A stretch of 64,000 nucleotides of DNA from Adiantum capillus-veneris (taxonomy: Eukaryota > Streptophyta > Polypodiopsida > Polypodiales > Pteridaceae): contig CM043960.1 of NCBI GenBank assembly GCA_014529385.2, positions 36,182,781-36,246,780 on the forward strand, in the 5' to 3' direction. The notes under the pieces were generated by a model, which made no database searches, had not been told where the DNA came from, and saw only the letters and a list, made by a program, of their open reading frames with translations. Positions 12,171-53,994 of this stretch are shown in pieces. Made by a program: the position numbers and the translations under genes. How positions within the stretch are numbered: the first letter of the stretch is position 1; each line of letters starts with the position of its first letter.

Positions 12171-12212
12171 AGCATATTACAAGGGTCCCAATAAAGTCCC
12201 GGAGCAAGTGAT

Positions 12213-12215
<3 letters not shown>

Positions 12216-12271
<56 letters not shown>
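12216..12271. repeat. GT microsatellite
   Basis: Uninterrupted (GT)n of about 28 units. Confidence 0.97.
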
Positions 12272-12274
<3 letters not shown>

Positions 12275-12408
12275 TTATTGATAGATCTCATATGACAATA
12301 ATCTAAATCTTTATAAAACTATGATGGTCTAACTCAAATTTTACTAAATACATGTGTGTGCATCGTCGTGTGTGCAGACGTGCATGCTTGTCTACACGGA
12401 TTTGTTCA

Positions 12409-12411
<3 letters not shown>

Positions 12412-12447
<36 letters not shown>

Positions 12448-12488
12448 TGTGGTGTGTGTTGTGTGTTTGTGGTGTGGTGGTGTGTGGT

Positions 12489-12537
<49 letters not shown>
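12412..12537. repeat. GT microsatellite running into 49-nt poly-G
   Basis: (GT)n to about 12446, then a G/T-rich transition, then uninterrupted G at 12489-12537. The graded change from GT to GGT to G suggests that slippage and mutation seeded the homopolymer. Predicted ORFs across it (Cys/Val and Gly runs) are artefacts. Confidence 0.97.
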
Positions 12538-12539
<2 letters not shown>

Positions 12540-13282
12540 GATGGCCTTACATGTTTCCTTATCAGAGCTACACTACCTTTCAAAAGAAGTGGAAGAAATT
12601 TTAAAAACTATTTTCAAACCCTTCCAATTTGTTAGCAAAGAAAATGGGAGTTTCTTCAAGGCCTTCAAAATGAAAAGTAGATTCATTCTTCAATATGCTG
12701 GCTAAAACTTGTATGACCTTCCAATTTACGTATCTAAAGAAAAAGGAGTTTCTAGAGAACCGCCATATTTTTCCTAACTTTGAGAGTGGGAGTCTGCTTT
12801 GTGTGTTTCTTTTTTCTTTGTGAAACACCAAAAGTGAATGTGTGCGCATACGTGTGTACCTGGGCAAATCATAGTCTACCATTTTTGCATATCAGATAAC
12901 TTGGTGCAACCTTAAGATGGTGATAATGTGACTCAATCTTTAGAATGTTAAAGATATTGGTGCCGGTCCAAGTCACTTTTTATAAAATCTAGGTACATGT
13001 ACATGTTTGTGTGTACACATGTGTGCTCGTGTATGAGGCGGGGCCCTTTGATTGCAGTCCGAACATGGAGGAGTATATAGTCAAGTTCAACAAGACACCA
13101 TTCTCGCGGATGAGCAGATTATAGCTCAAGGTTTCCAATTGGTGTCATTTCACCTAGGGGGAGATGTGTTTTGTAGGAGCTATATATCATCAAGAGGTTT
13201 TTCACAGTGGTACTCAAATCAAAAGTCAACATACCATATTTTTCAAAGCAAAAGGCAAAGCTTCAAAGGTAAAATATTTTTG
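12540..13282. other. No gene seen
   Basis: No supported coding region. Around 13133 the phrase ccaattggtgtcatttc loosely resembles a copia primer-binding site (ttggtatcagagc), about 790 bp before a copia gag relic at 13926. If real, it would mark the 5' end of that element. The match is too weak to call. Confidence 0.35.
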
Positions 13283-13687
13283 AAGAACAAGCCTCAGCAC
13301 TAAAGGGCACGAAAATTTAATGAAGCTAAGCAATGGGATCAACGGTGGGGGATAGTGCGCACAAATCTCAAGGATGTTTAAGGGCTCAAAAAAATGGGCG
13401 TCAAGTGTGTGCACTGGATTTGATCCGAGGTGGGGGCCATGAGAGGCTTGTTGCCTATCCAAGAGTCCCGTGCGCACATGTTGTCCATAATGGGAAACAT
13501 ATGCATGATAAGTAAACACGGACAAGCTCCCTGCTTGTCCAAGTTTATTTTTTTGTGTCCTAATTTACTTTGGCTCTACCTACGGCTGCGCGCGTCCCGA
13601 TCTCCGTGTCCTAGTTCCCCTGTCGTAGATCCCACCGCTTGGGCTTAATTAAATTGCCCGTGCCCTTTAGTGCTGAGGAAGAACAAG
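13283..13687. mobile_element. MULE-like non-autonomous element with 9-bp TSD
   Basis: The element spans 13292-13678 (387 bp). Its ends are inverted repeats starting CCTCAGCACTAAAGGGCACG on both sides. The similarity continues, with mismatches, for about 60 bp inward. The flanks carry a perfect 9-bp direct repeat AAGAACAAG at 13283-13291 and 13679-13687. A 9-bp target duplication with long TIRs is the signature of Mutator-like elements. The interior is non-coding, so movement would need a transposase from elsewhere. The perfect TSD suggests a fairly recent insertion, into the region leading to the decayed copia gag. Confidence 0.85.
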
Positions 13688-13925
13688 CTTCAATATCAAG
13701 GCACTAAGATGCAACTCTTTCTAAAGGATATTGTGTACTCCCTCCCATACTCCAAAACCTCTTTAGTTGAGCTACCACGCATCCAAGCACAACAATGGCT
13801 TTGTATGTAATATATGTTTATGGGGATGGCATATTGTTTGTGCAATTATGAGGAGACAACACTAATTTTATAAAGTATTCAATAGCTACAACCTCTCCAT
13901 TAGCACAAAGGGGGGACAGATTGCA

Positions 13926-14604
13926 AAATTTAATGGTGATGGCTTCCACACATGGCAAACGAAGTTTAAGGGTTACCTTACGAAAAAGGGTCTTTGAAGA
14001 ACCATAAAGCCAATCACTTCAAAGATGCATAAACCCATTCTAAGAGTGTGTGAAATCTAGTAAAATCAAGCAAGCTCTAGGAATAATCATCATTACTTGA
14101 ATTTTAATGATGAGTAGTGCTTATGCTTGGCTTCTCTCAAAGAAGAGCCTCATGCTAGAGTCAAAATGTCCAAAATCGATCTAAAGAGAGAATTGTACAA
14201 CATCACTATAGAAGAGTCTGAAGACATTGCTAGCATGATCGATTGACTAAAAAGCATTGTCACTCAGCTCGCCTATATCAAATGTGAAGTACCCAAAGAC
14301 GACAAAGTACCATTGTGCCTTGCCCAAAAGCAATGATCACATTCAAAGCTTTCAGTCGTCATTAATTCCCTTCAAAAAGAAGAGCAGAAGCAAAAGAGAT
14401 GTCAAACTTCAAGGAAATGAGCTTTCGTAGTTCCATCCAAGTTTGGAAAGACGAGACATGTAGCCAAGGATTGTTTTGCATCCTAAGCTTGTACTCGTTG
14501 TGGGAGTTAGGGTCACCCTGCTTCCAAATGCTTTCAAAAGAAAAAGGTAGAATCATCAAGGGGAGCTTGGGAATTGGCAACTTCATCTGCAATAAGAGCG
14601 ACTA
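13926..14604 (+). pseudogene. Decayed Ty1/copia gag with CCHC knuckles
   Basis: The relic opens KFNGDGFHTWQTKFKGYL, the usual copia gag start (F.G..F..W...M..L). A middle section (SIVTQLAYIKCEVPKDDKV) fits the UBN2-type gag domain that ends in a capsid-like fold. At 14490-14531 there is a zinc knuckle CTRCGS-stop-GHPASKC with a TAG inside it. A second knuckle remnant (GKTRHVAKDCF) lies just upstream at about 14443-14477. Several stops and frameshifts make it non-functional. Confidence 0.7.
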
Positions 14605-14639
14605 GCATGGGAGCAAACAGCCTCATTCAATGAGGCTGG

Positions 14640-15500
14640 TTGAGTGTCTCTTCCTTTGAAGAGGGGATTTGTGTTACTCTTATATGGTGGCATGTCAATT
14701 TAGTGCTCCAACTAAGACAAATAATTGTTGTCCAAAATAAGTGTCAATGAAAGGAATAGGACCCTGGAAAAGTAGCGTTGTATGTACAGTGCTAAGGTTA
14801 ATCTGACCCAATATGATTGGGAGATTAAGACCAACAAGGCCTTTGTTAATGCTTTTGGGGCTACGAGTGCCCAACAGGCTACTTCTCCGCAAAGCATCTG
14901 GACACAAAGTCACGGCGAGAGTCAGACCCTCGGGGAGTTGTACTTTGTGAGAATAATAATAAAGAAATACCAGAAGGGGCACCTCTACTATTTAAAGGTT
15001 CCTTAGCATATAACATACTAGAGATTGAGGTTACACGAGCGATGAAGATTGACAAAGAAGACCAAGGGATATGCCATATACTGGAGGTGGGGTGGAGAGC
15101 GAGGGGCACTATGTATGCAACTGCCCTGCATATGAGAGAATATGGGGCCAATAAACGAACCATTTTCACTAGCAAACCCACACTTAAAAAGATTGATATT
15201 GAAATCCTATTTCTCTTCTTACTACATAGGCAGACTCGTCCAATCACCCATACAAACTAGGGTTGGGCAACAATCATAGCTCATTGACTCTTTCAAAGAG
15301 CTGCCCCAAGTCCACCCACCAACATTCACAGAGGGATGATGCACCAAAACACAAGGATCACAAACCAGAGAGTACATTATAAGGCAATTAGATAGATCCA
15401 ACTACAACATGCGCATACAAAACAAAGGGAGACAGAGCGAGCCTTCTCAAATCCAATTGCTATGTTGTGGACTCTTCCCTCCGTACCCACCACCTATGCG
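14640..15500 (+). mobile_element. LTR-like fragment with shared R/U5 motif
   Basis: At 14961-14987 the sequence aaagaaataccagaaggggc matches a motif found in five other LTR pieces in the window (about 19021, 21563, 29644, 30436 and, inverted, 37408-37450). Here as at 30.4 kb it is preceded by gttgtactttgt. Boundaries cannot be set. No gene is supported; the short ORFs on both strands are fortuitous. Confidence 0.4.
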
Positions 15501-15611
15501 TGCTATACTTCGAATTTGGCACCCTCTAGAGAACATCAATAAAGCTTTCTTTATTTCGTTCTTTGTCAAAAGAAATCTTAGAATTCAAGTCTATCTTTAA
15601 GGTCTCATATA

Positions 15612-15613
<2 letters not shown>

Positions 15614-15684
<71 letters not shown>

Positions 15685-15702
15685 TGTCTCTGTGTGTGTG
15701 TG
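15614..15702. repeat. CT then GT microsatellite
   Basis: (CT)n at 15614-15667 changes directly to (TG)n at 15668-15702. Confidence 0.97.
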
Positions 15703-16002
15703 AAAGATAAGCATCCTGAACCATGATGAAATCTTAGCAACTAAAAAAAGAACTGAAGTCAATAATTACGTGTTTTATCAGGCATATGACATCAATAATG
15801 ATCAAAAAGATTAACAAAATAAAAGCGAAGTCTGGCACTACATAAAATGAGAAGTAAAGTCCCAACTTTCACATCTGAAGAACTCAATGAAACAGAGAGA
15901 AACTAAATGATTTCAAAATATCGAATCCAGAGCCACAGTTGTATCCTTGAAATTCCAACCAAAAATCATAATACCTGTGTTACAATCACAACCACTGCCG
16001 GT

Positions 16003-16537
16003 TCAAGAGACCTGCTGTATTTCTGCATCATTTCCGCATCATTTGCACGGAATGAGGAAAGGTGACCATATTGTTGCCCATCCAGCTGTAACTGGCAAGC
16101 ATCATATCATTTAGCCCAACGAATTTTACTACCAACATGTCTACAATCTTATTGCAGAGGCTGACAGCAGAAACAAGAACACATTTCCAAGCAATCTTCA
16201 CTACACAAAAAATCAACTCTTCAAAAGAGCTGCCGATTGACAAAAGAGAGCTCCTGCTTGACAGCATAGCCAACAACTTCCTCCTCATCAGTGTCCTAAA
16301 CCACATAAAATACCCATTTCCTCAAAATCATTCCGTGTGGGTTGAAGCACTCCCAGAATGTCTTAAAAATGACTACACACTTGAGGACTTGACAATGTCG
16401 ATACAAATCAATGTTAACCACGATCAAAATTTTTGCTCACAAATACAAAGAAGCAACATAAGGTAATGCTTCTCAGTTGCTACCAGATGCACTCTAATTA
16501 AAGGCACAAATCACACAACAATGTTGTGCTAATGTAT
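16003..16537 (-). other. Probable eIF3j 3' untranslated region
   Basis: Sequence downstream of the stop on the minus strand, T-rich on that strand and free of transposon motifs. The 92-aa minus-strand frame inside it (16028-16306) has no recognisable domain and is probably chance. No canonical AATAAA lies close to the stop. The first clear one is far away near 15549-15554, so the 3' end is uncertain. Confidence 0.45.
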
Positions 16538-46563
<30,026 letters not shown>

Positions 46564-46700
46564 GGCTTGCAGAAGCTTGAACTGGAAAGATCTGCAGGGA
46601 TGAAGAATCGAGCTGCTGGAGGGACTGAGTAAAACTGTCGGCAACTGGGAGGCGCACGCAAATGGCAAAGCTTCCTGTCACGCCTTCACTTCGAGCTCCA
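46564..46700 (-). promoter_or_regulatory. eIF3j 5' leader and proximal promoter
   Basis: Directly upstream of the ATG. Pyrimidine-rich tracts and no upstream ATG close to the start are consistent with a housekeeping 5' leader. The transcription start cannot be fixed and no clear TATA box is seen. Confidence 0.45.
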
Positions 46701-46769
46701 AGAGAAAGTTTGAGAATGATAGATGCGTTTTACATACTTTTGTGAAATCTTTTTTTTTTTGTGTGTGCA

Positions 46770-46787
46770 GTGACGTCCAAACGTCAC
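46770..46787. promoter_or_regulatory. Perfect palindrome with two TGACG cores
   Basis: GTGACGTCCAAACGTCAC: 7-bp arms around a 4-bp spacer, 207 bp upstream of the eIF3j start codon. TGACG is the core of plant bZIP (TGA/CRE-like) sites. The inverted pair is as expected for such a site, but binding is an inference. Confidence 0.45.
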
Positions 46788-47057
46788 TCGAAAAGGGGGG
46801 CGGGCGGAGGGCCTTTTTAACACCAGGAAGGGCAGGGGGGACTCTTCTACAAGTGACACGGGCACTAGGTGAAGGGATCTACTACGCTTAGGGGCGCCTG
46901 TGAGGGGCGGGGAGGATGAATCGTCGCATTGGAGGAGGCTAGAGTTATTACCTAGTAGAGTCACATCTACTTCAAGGTGTCACTATAGGCAAGTTGGATA
47001 GGGTATTGGTCTTGGAGTAGGAGGGTGAAGAGTAAAACCCATTGCCATGTAGCTCGC

Positions 47058-47075
47058 GGGGGGGGGGGGGGGGGG
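47058..47075. repeat. Poly-G, 18 nt
   Basis: Located about 500 bp upstream of the eIF3j start codon. Confidence 0.95.
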
Positions 47076-48367
47076 CGCCTCACTTTTTCACTCTCCAATA
47101 GAAGGTGCTTGTCTCATTTAAAGTTAGAATGCGAGTGGTTAGCAAGCCATGGACTTCTAGATAGCAAGACATGCATCTATAACGATAAGAAGATTCACAT
47201 TCTATTTCCCTTTTACATTTATCTACTACATAATCAGAACCTCTTGATTTTCTAGGGGCATCACTCCAATAGCTTCATAGCTCTCAACGTGTTACAATAT
47301 TGAGCACCTTTCTATTGTATGTGGTTAGCATTACAATAGGGATAGTCGCAACTGCAATGGTTAATTATTGTGTTGTCTTTCATTTATGGCCACCCTTTTA
47401 ATCAAAGGGGGTGTGAAAAGAAGGTAAAAAGAAAACAACAACAACATCTCTTACAAAGAGCAGCACGCATGAGGGAGATGAGGCCAAGGTGATGGCTACA
47501 GTTTGTTTTCCAGCTTGTTGCAGTTCAATAAGATGACCTCCAGGCATGGGCGAACCTGTTGTTACAGCTTTTGCATACCTTGGTGACATTGACTACGATA
47601 CATGGATATGTGGAAGCACCTCGAGATGGGTTAGGTGAGTTAATCCTCATGAATTGGAGTATGAGCTTCTAATTCATTGGTTCAAAAGTCAAATTTTTTG
47701 AATCTTGATTCAAACAACAATTTGGAGGAACAAAATTTCATCTCTTATTTGCTTGATGGCCTTACCTCCTTCCTCGAAGAGTTTTCAACATCGTTGGAGC
47801 TCGTTTTTTATCGTGTTTCTTCTTCTTCTTTAATACCCCCTCTGAATAAGACCTCTTCTTATCGAATCCACCACTTCCCAATCAAATTGTCTAGCCCTTG
47901 CCCCTATGGGTAGGTGGGCCCCAATCTTCATATGTTGTCTCGTCACACCTGCTCCACCTAAAGAATGTCTCAATCCTCAAAAACATATCAAGAAGGCTGT
48001 AAATCAAAGTGAGGTAATTGTTTCTTATTAGCACTTACTCTTTCCCACGTTGAACTCTCCTCAACATGATCCATACATTTAAATATAGACACTTTGTATA
48101 ATTAGCATTTCTTGTTCTTTGGTCGTATGTGTGAGAATTTTATGAAGCTTATGTGAAAGTGGTTGGCCCTTGATATGTCCACCATCTCATCATTTTGAAC
48201 AAGTTTATCACATGGACCCAATTTTCTTTTGAGTTTGTTACTAATCAATATGGAATGTAGTTCACTTCCTTTAGCCAATTTGACCTTCTAAGTTTTCTTT
48301 CCAACTCTCCTAAGTATTGTCAAAGATGCACAAAAGCTTAATGATAATTATCACATATATTGATAAG
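47076..48367. other. Intergenic, no gene supported
   Basis: Several short frames on both strands but none with a recognisable domain. It ends at the start of the copia LTR. Confidence 0.5.
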
Positions 48368-48595
48368 TATTACCATATATGTGGTAGTGATTTGTGTGAG
48401 CACACTTAGGACCGTTGGGGGCATGTTTTCCCTCACTAGGAGGTTTTTCCCCTCGTGCATTGTATATACACCCATCATTCTAGGGCTAACTTATCTTTCT
48501 ATTATGCACCAAAGTAATATACTCTTTATTGTGTGCCTTGAACTTCTCCATTTTCTCCAAGCTATGTGTGCATCCTTGCAACCCTAACTCCAACA
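48368..48595 (+). repeat. 5' LTR of the old copia element
   Basis: 228 bp, beginning TATTACC where the partner has TGTTACC. Confidence 0.83.
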
Positions 48596-48597
48596 AT

Positions 48598-48609
48598 TGG
48601 TATCATAGC
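48598..48609 (+). promoter_or_regulatory. Primer-binding site, initiator-Met tRNA type
   Basis: TGGTATCATAGC two bases after the LTR end ..CCAACA; one mismatch to the common plant PBS. Confidence 0.85.
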
Positions 48610-48938
48610 AAGTTGCATACATCGCCATCACCCACCTTCTCACTTTCTCCGATTTGGGTGAGCTTTGGTGAGCATCAGCAAGTCAATTAATACTTCGGGT
48701 AAGTTTGTAGAGCTTGGTTTGCTTAGAATTTTGATTTGGGCTCATTTCGGCCTCTGATTCCGCTACAGATAGTATTGCGCATGCAATTTCGTCCTCTTGT
48801 GCAAAAAATTTGGGCATTGTGATTTTTTGCATAAAAGGTCCCTTACAGTCTTCTTTGGGTTGTGCTATATAGCACGTGTTAGTCCTACTTCGTTTTCCTC
48901 TTTCCAGACAATCTTTTCATCAAGTGCAGTCACTCACT

Positions 48939-51200
48939 ATGGCCGACAACAACACAGATGTTTTCAAGATGTTCGTTGTTGAGGATAAACTAGATGGAGA
49001 AAACTACCCAATGTGGGCTTACATGATGGAATTTGGAATGTTGTGTAGGGCATTGATGTACGTCCGCCTTTTGTGGATACATGCTTTGTTAAGAATGGTG
49101 TAGGTTCTAATAGGTCTGTTGCTGCTAAGTTGTTTTGCCTACGGCTGAGCAAGGTCATTTAGAGATGTGCAGCCTCATGGATTGATTGCTTAATTTGTGA
49201 AGTGCACTATTACTCCTCACATTCACTCAACAAAATCAGCAAAACAGACTTGGGATACTCTATCTTATCTTTATGCAAGTCGAAATGAGACTAAAATTGC
49301 ATTGTTGTGTAAAGAGCTGGAGTCGAAGATTATGCAAGAGAAAGATGACATGGAAACCTTTCTTGCTGGTATCAAGGATATGACCGACTCATTTCTGTAG
49401 GCGAAGTCATTTTTGACAGTTCAATTGTGCAGATTGTTCTCGATGCATAGCCAGATTCTTACCAGACTTTTGTTATAACTTGGAGACTTATGACCCAAGG
49501 AACCCCTCAAGCTATCAAGTTTGATACATTATGTACATTATCGTTGCAAGAGACACTTTCAAGAAAGAACGGGGCTAAACAGTGTGCAGTTGAATAGGCT
49601 TTTGTTGATGCTCAAACAAAAGGTGGTAACAGCAATATATCCACTTCTCATGGTTCTTTAGTGAGTGAAAAATCACATGATTCTAATGTTGTTGATGGCA
49701 ACACCTTGTCTAGGAATTTTGGTGAAAAGGGCAAGAAGAAGATGTGTTGCCATTATTGCAAGGCTAACGATCACTTGATAAAGCAATGTCCTAAATTGAA
49801 GGCAAAAGAGGCCAAGAAGAAAGAGGCCATCTAGTACAAGTGCAGTTATTGTAGAATCTTATGGGAAAGGAGATTGTGATGCTGATGTAGATGCAGAGTG
49901 GGCACTTAGTGCAGAGTGTACTTATGATCCTTTTGTCCATGATGCATGTCTGTGAGTTGCTGCAAATTCACGTGTGTTGTACTTTGATAGTGGTGCTACA
50001 TAGCATATTACTTCTTGTCATGACTTGTTTACCTCTCTCGAGTCTCTCTCTCATGGGAATATAGTCACTTGTGCCAACAATGCATCTTATCCGATCAAGG
50101 GAGTTGGAAAGATTGTGCTAACTGCTTTGAATGGCAGTTATATTCACACTTGTTGATGCACTTTATGTACAAGGGATTAAAAATAATCTTTTGTATGTAT
50201 TTGCACTTGTAAGACTTGTTCTTGTTGTTCTCAAATTTGTGGATGACAAATGTGCAGTTCATGATCTCAATTTTGGTGATGAAATAGTTGCATCTGGGAT
50301 TTTGTGTCATGGGCTATAGAAGCTCACTTTGTATGACAAGTGTGGATAGAATTTAGCAAATGCAGTTGTGGATTCAAAGGTTGTTTCAGGTCCAAAACTT
50401 TGGCATGTACATTTTGGGCATATGAATTTTGCCAAATTTCTACGTTTGCAAAAATCTAATATGGTTGCTTCTTTGCCGTCCTCTTGAAGCACCTTCTGAG
50501 CGTGTTTGTGAAGGTTGTATTTTGGGTAAGATGCAGCATTCGAAGTTTCCAAAGGATGGTTCAATAAGGACTACATGTAGGTTGCAACTTGTGCATAGTG
50601 GGCCTATGGAAACTTTATCCTTGGACAATACCTCTACTTCGTGACTTTCACAGATGATTACTCAAGGCATGCATGGGTGTATCCGCTTAAAGATAAGTCC
50701 GAAGTGTTCATGTGCTTTAAGCAATTTCTGGCTATAGTTGAAAATGTCTCTAAATGTATTTTGGGCACCCTCCATTCATATCAAGGGGGGGAGTATATGT
50801 CTTATTTAATGCATTGTTCACAAATCATGGGATAAAACAATAATGTATAGTGCCGTATACACCTCAGCAAAATGGTTTTGCTGAAATAAAAAACAAGTTG
50901 TTTACAGACATGGCACGATGTATGGTCAAGAGTCAAGCATTGCCACATTCATTTTGGCTTGAGCTTATCATATGTGCTACTTACGCACTTAACAGGTGTC
51001 CTACCAAAGCCTTGTAGTCTATGACACCTTATGAAGTATGGCATGATAAAAAGGCATCTATTGATCACATGCACATTTTTGGTTGTTTATCTTATGCTTT
51101 AGTCCCACAAACGCAGCGCAAAATTGGATGATAAAGCTATTAATCTCATTTTTGTTGGTTACAGTACTGAAAGCAAAGATTACATGTTATACCATCCGTA
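48939..51200 (+). pseudogene. Copia gag-protease-integrase, copy A
   Basis: Gag start MADNNTDVFKMFVVEDKLDG followed by ENYPMWAYMM. The zinc knuckle CHYCKANDHLIKQC is at about 49752-49793. The protease VLYFDSGAT-stop-HITS is at about 49979. Pre-integrase KLWHVHFGHMNFAKF is near 50396. Integrase has LYFVTFTDDYSRHAWVYPLK near 50630 and TPQQNGFAEIKNK near 50862. Numerous stops and frameshifts. Part of gag after the first 30 residues is missing compared with copy B. Confidence 0.85.
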
Positions 51201-51458
51201 AACAAAATATATGCTGGTTGCATGAGATTTGTGTTTGTGGAAGATTTTGTTCAGTCTTTGGGCTCATTTCGACCTCTGTTTCCACTACAAATAGTATTGC
51301 ACATGCAATTTCGTCCTCTTGTGCAATAAATCTGTCAGTGCAATTTTTTGCATTACATGTCCTTACAGTCTTCTTTTGGGTTGTACTATATAGCACCTAT
51401 TAGTCCTGCTTCGTTTTCCTCTTTTGAGGCAATCTTTCATCAAGTGCAGTCACTCACC

Positions 51459-53750
51459 ATGGTCAACAACAACACATATGTTTTCAAGAAGTTCATTGTT
51501 GAGGATAAACTAAATGGGGATAACTACCCAATGTGGGCTTACATGATGACACATATTCTTGTGTCAAAGGGAATTCGGAATGCTGTATAGGGCATTGATG
51601 TATATCCGCCTTTCGTGGATGCAGGCTCTGTTGAGAATGGTGCAGGTTCTAATAAGTCTGTTGCTAGAGTTGTTTTGCCTACGATTGAGCAAGGTGATTT
51701 AGAGATGTGCAGCCTCATGAATTGATTGATTGCTTAATTTGTGAAGTGCACTATCACTCCTCACATTCGCTCAACAAAATCAGCAAAACAGACTTGGGAT
51801 ACTCTAGCTTATCTTTATACAAGTCACAAAATGAGGCAAAAATTGCATTGTTGTGTAAAGAGTTGGAGTCAAAGATTATGCAAGAGGAAGATGACATGGA
51901 CATCTTTCTTGTTGGTATCAAGGATATCAATGAGCAACTCATTTCTGCAAACAAAGTCATTTTTTACAGTTCAACTGTGTAGATTGTTCTTGATGCATTG
52001 CCACATTCTTACCAGACTTTTGTTAGCACTTAAAGATTTATGACCCAAGGAAGCCCTCAAACTATCAAGTTTTGATGCATTATGTACATTGTTGTTGCAA
52101 GAGTCACTTTCAAGAAAGAACGGGGCTAAACAATGTGCAATTGAATAGGCTTTTGTTGATGCTCAAAGAAAAGGTGGTAATAGAAATGTATCCACTTCTC
52201 ATGGTTCTTTAGTGAGTGAAAAATCACATGATCCTAATGCTTTCGATGGCAGCACCTTGTCTAGGAATTCTGGTGAAAAGGGCAAGAAGAAGATGTGTTT
52301 CCATTATTGCAAGGCTAATTATCACTTGATAAAGAATGTCTTAAGTTGAAGGCAGAAGAGGACAAGAAGAAAGAGGCCGGATCCACTACAAGTGCAGTTA
52401 TCGTAGAATCTTATGGCAAAGGAAATTGTGAAGTTGATGTAGATGCAGAGTGGGCATTTAGTGCAGAGTGTACTATGATCCTTTTGTCCATGATGCATGT
52501 ATATGAGTTGCTGCAAATTCACATGTGTTGTACTTTGATAGTGGTGCTACAAAGCATATTACTTCTCATTGTGACATGTTTACCTCTCTCAAGTCTCTTT
52601 CATGGGAATATAGTCACTTGTGCCAACTATGCCTCTTATCCGGTCAAGGGAGTTGGAAAGATTGTGCTAACTGCTTTGAATATTATTTCACACTTGTTGA
52701 TGCACTTTATGTACGAGGGATTAAAAATAATCTTTTGTATGTATATGCACGTGTAAGACTTGGTCTTGTTGTTCTCAAATTTGTGGATGACAAATGTACA
52801 GTTCATGATCTCAATTTTGGTGATGCAATAGTTGCATCTGGGATTTTGTTTCGTGGGCTATAGAAGCTCACTTTGTATGACAAGTGTGGGTAGAATTTAG
52901 CAAATGCAGTTGTGGATTCAAAATTTGTTTCAGGTCCAAAACTTTGGCATGCACATTTTGGGCATCTGAATTTCGCCAAATTTCTACATTTGCAAAAATC
53001 TGATTCTCGAAGCACCTTTTGAGCGTGTTTGTGAAGGTTGTATTTTGGGTAAGATGCAGGGTTTGGAGTTTCTAAAGGATGGTTCAATAAGGGCTACATG
53101 TAGGTTGCAACTTGTGCATAGTGATGTTTGTAGGCCTATGCAAACTTTATCCTTGGGCAATTACCTCTACTTTGTGACTTTCACTGATGACTACTCTAGG
53201 CATGCATGGGTGTATCCGCTTAAAGCTAAGTGGAAAGTGTTCATGTGTGTTAAGCAATTTTTGGCTATGGCTGAAAATATCTCTAAATGTATTCTAGGCA
53301 CCCTCGTTCATTTTGAGTGGGGGAGTATATGTCTCATGAGTTTAATGCATTTTTGGTAAATCATGGGAGAAAACACCAACATATAGTGCCGTATACACCT
53401 TAGCAAAATGGTTTTGCTGAAATAAAAAACAAGTTGCTTACAAAAATGGCACAATGCATGGTCAAGAGTCAAGTGTTGCCACATTCATTTTGGCTTGAGG
53501 CTATCACGTGTGCTACTTATGTACTTAACAGGTGTCCTATCAAAGCCTTGTGGTCTATGACACCTTATGAAGTATGGCATGATAAAAAGGCATCTATTGA
53601 CCCATGCACATTTTTTGTTGTTTAGCTTATGCTTTAGTCCCACAAACGCAGCGCAAAAAATTGGATGACAAGGCTATTAAATGCATTTTTGTTGGTTACA
53701 GTACTGAAAGAAAAGATTATAGGTTATACCATTTGCAAACAAAACATATG
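51459..53750 (+). pseudogene. Copia gag-protease-integrase, copy B
   Basis: Same order as copy A, offset by 2,520 bp at the gag ATG. It has MVNNNTYVFKKFIVEDKLNG, a knuckle with a one-base loss (MCFHYCKANYHLIK), the protease MLYFDSGATKHITSHCDMF at 52525, pre-integrase KLWHAHFGHLNFAKF, and integrase YFVTFTDDYSRHAWVYPLKA and QCMVKSQVLPHSFWLE. Also dead. In the 45 nt after the ATG the copies differ at about five positions, so the duplication is old, or the two copies come from different elements. Confidence 0.85.
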
Positions 53751-53994
53751 TTGGTCGCATGAGATGTTATGTTTGTGGAAGATTCTATTCAGTCTTTGTT
53801 ATCATCCCGTTATCATGTACCAGAGACAATAATGTAAGCTCACAATACATTTATGACACTTTGTTGCCTTTTTTTAAAGGTGGAAACTTGAATGTAAATT
53901 TCAATGAGGCAAATGTACAACCTATGGGGGTGTCTAAAAATGTTTGAGATGAGCCTATTATTGATGCAAATGTATATGATGTGGAAAGGGGTTA

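Noticed and set aside
13298-13672. CACTA (En/Spm) transposon from the ends CACTA...TAGTG
   Set aside because: The inverted repeat extends five or six bases further outward (CCTCAG) and the flanks then give an exact 9-bp duplication. That fits a MULE-type element; CACTA elements make 3-bp duplications.
16028-16466. Protein-coding exon at 16.0-16.5 kb on either strand
   Set aside because: Frames of 92 and 109 residues overlap on opposite strands, have no recognisable domain, and lie in the expected 3' untranslated region of eIF3j.
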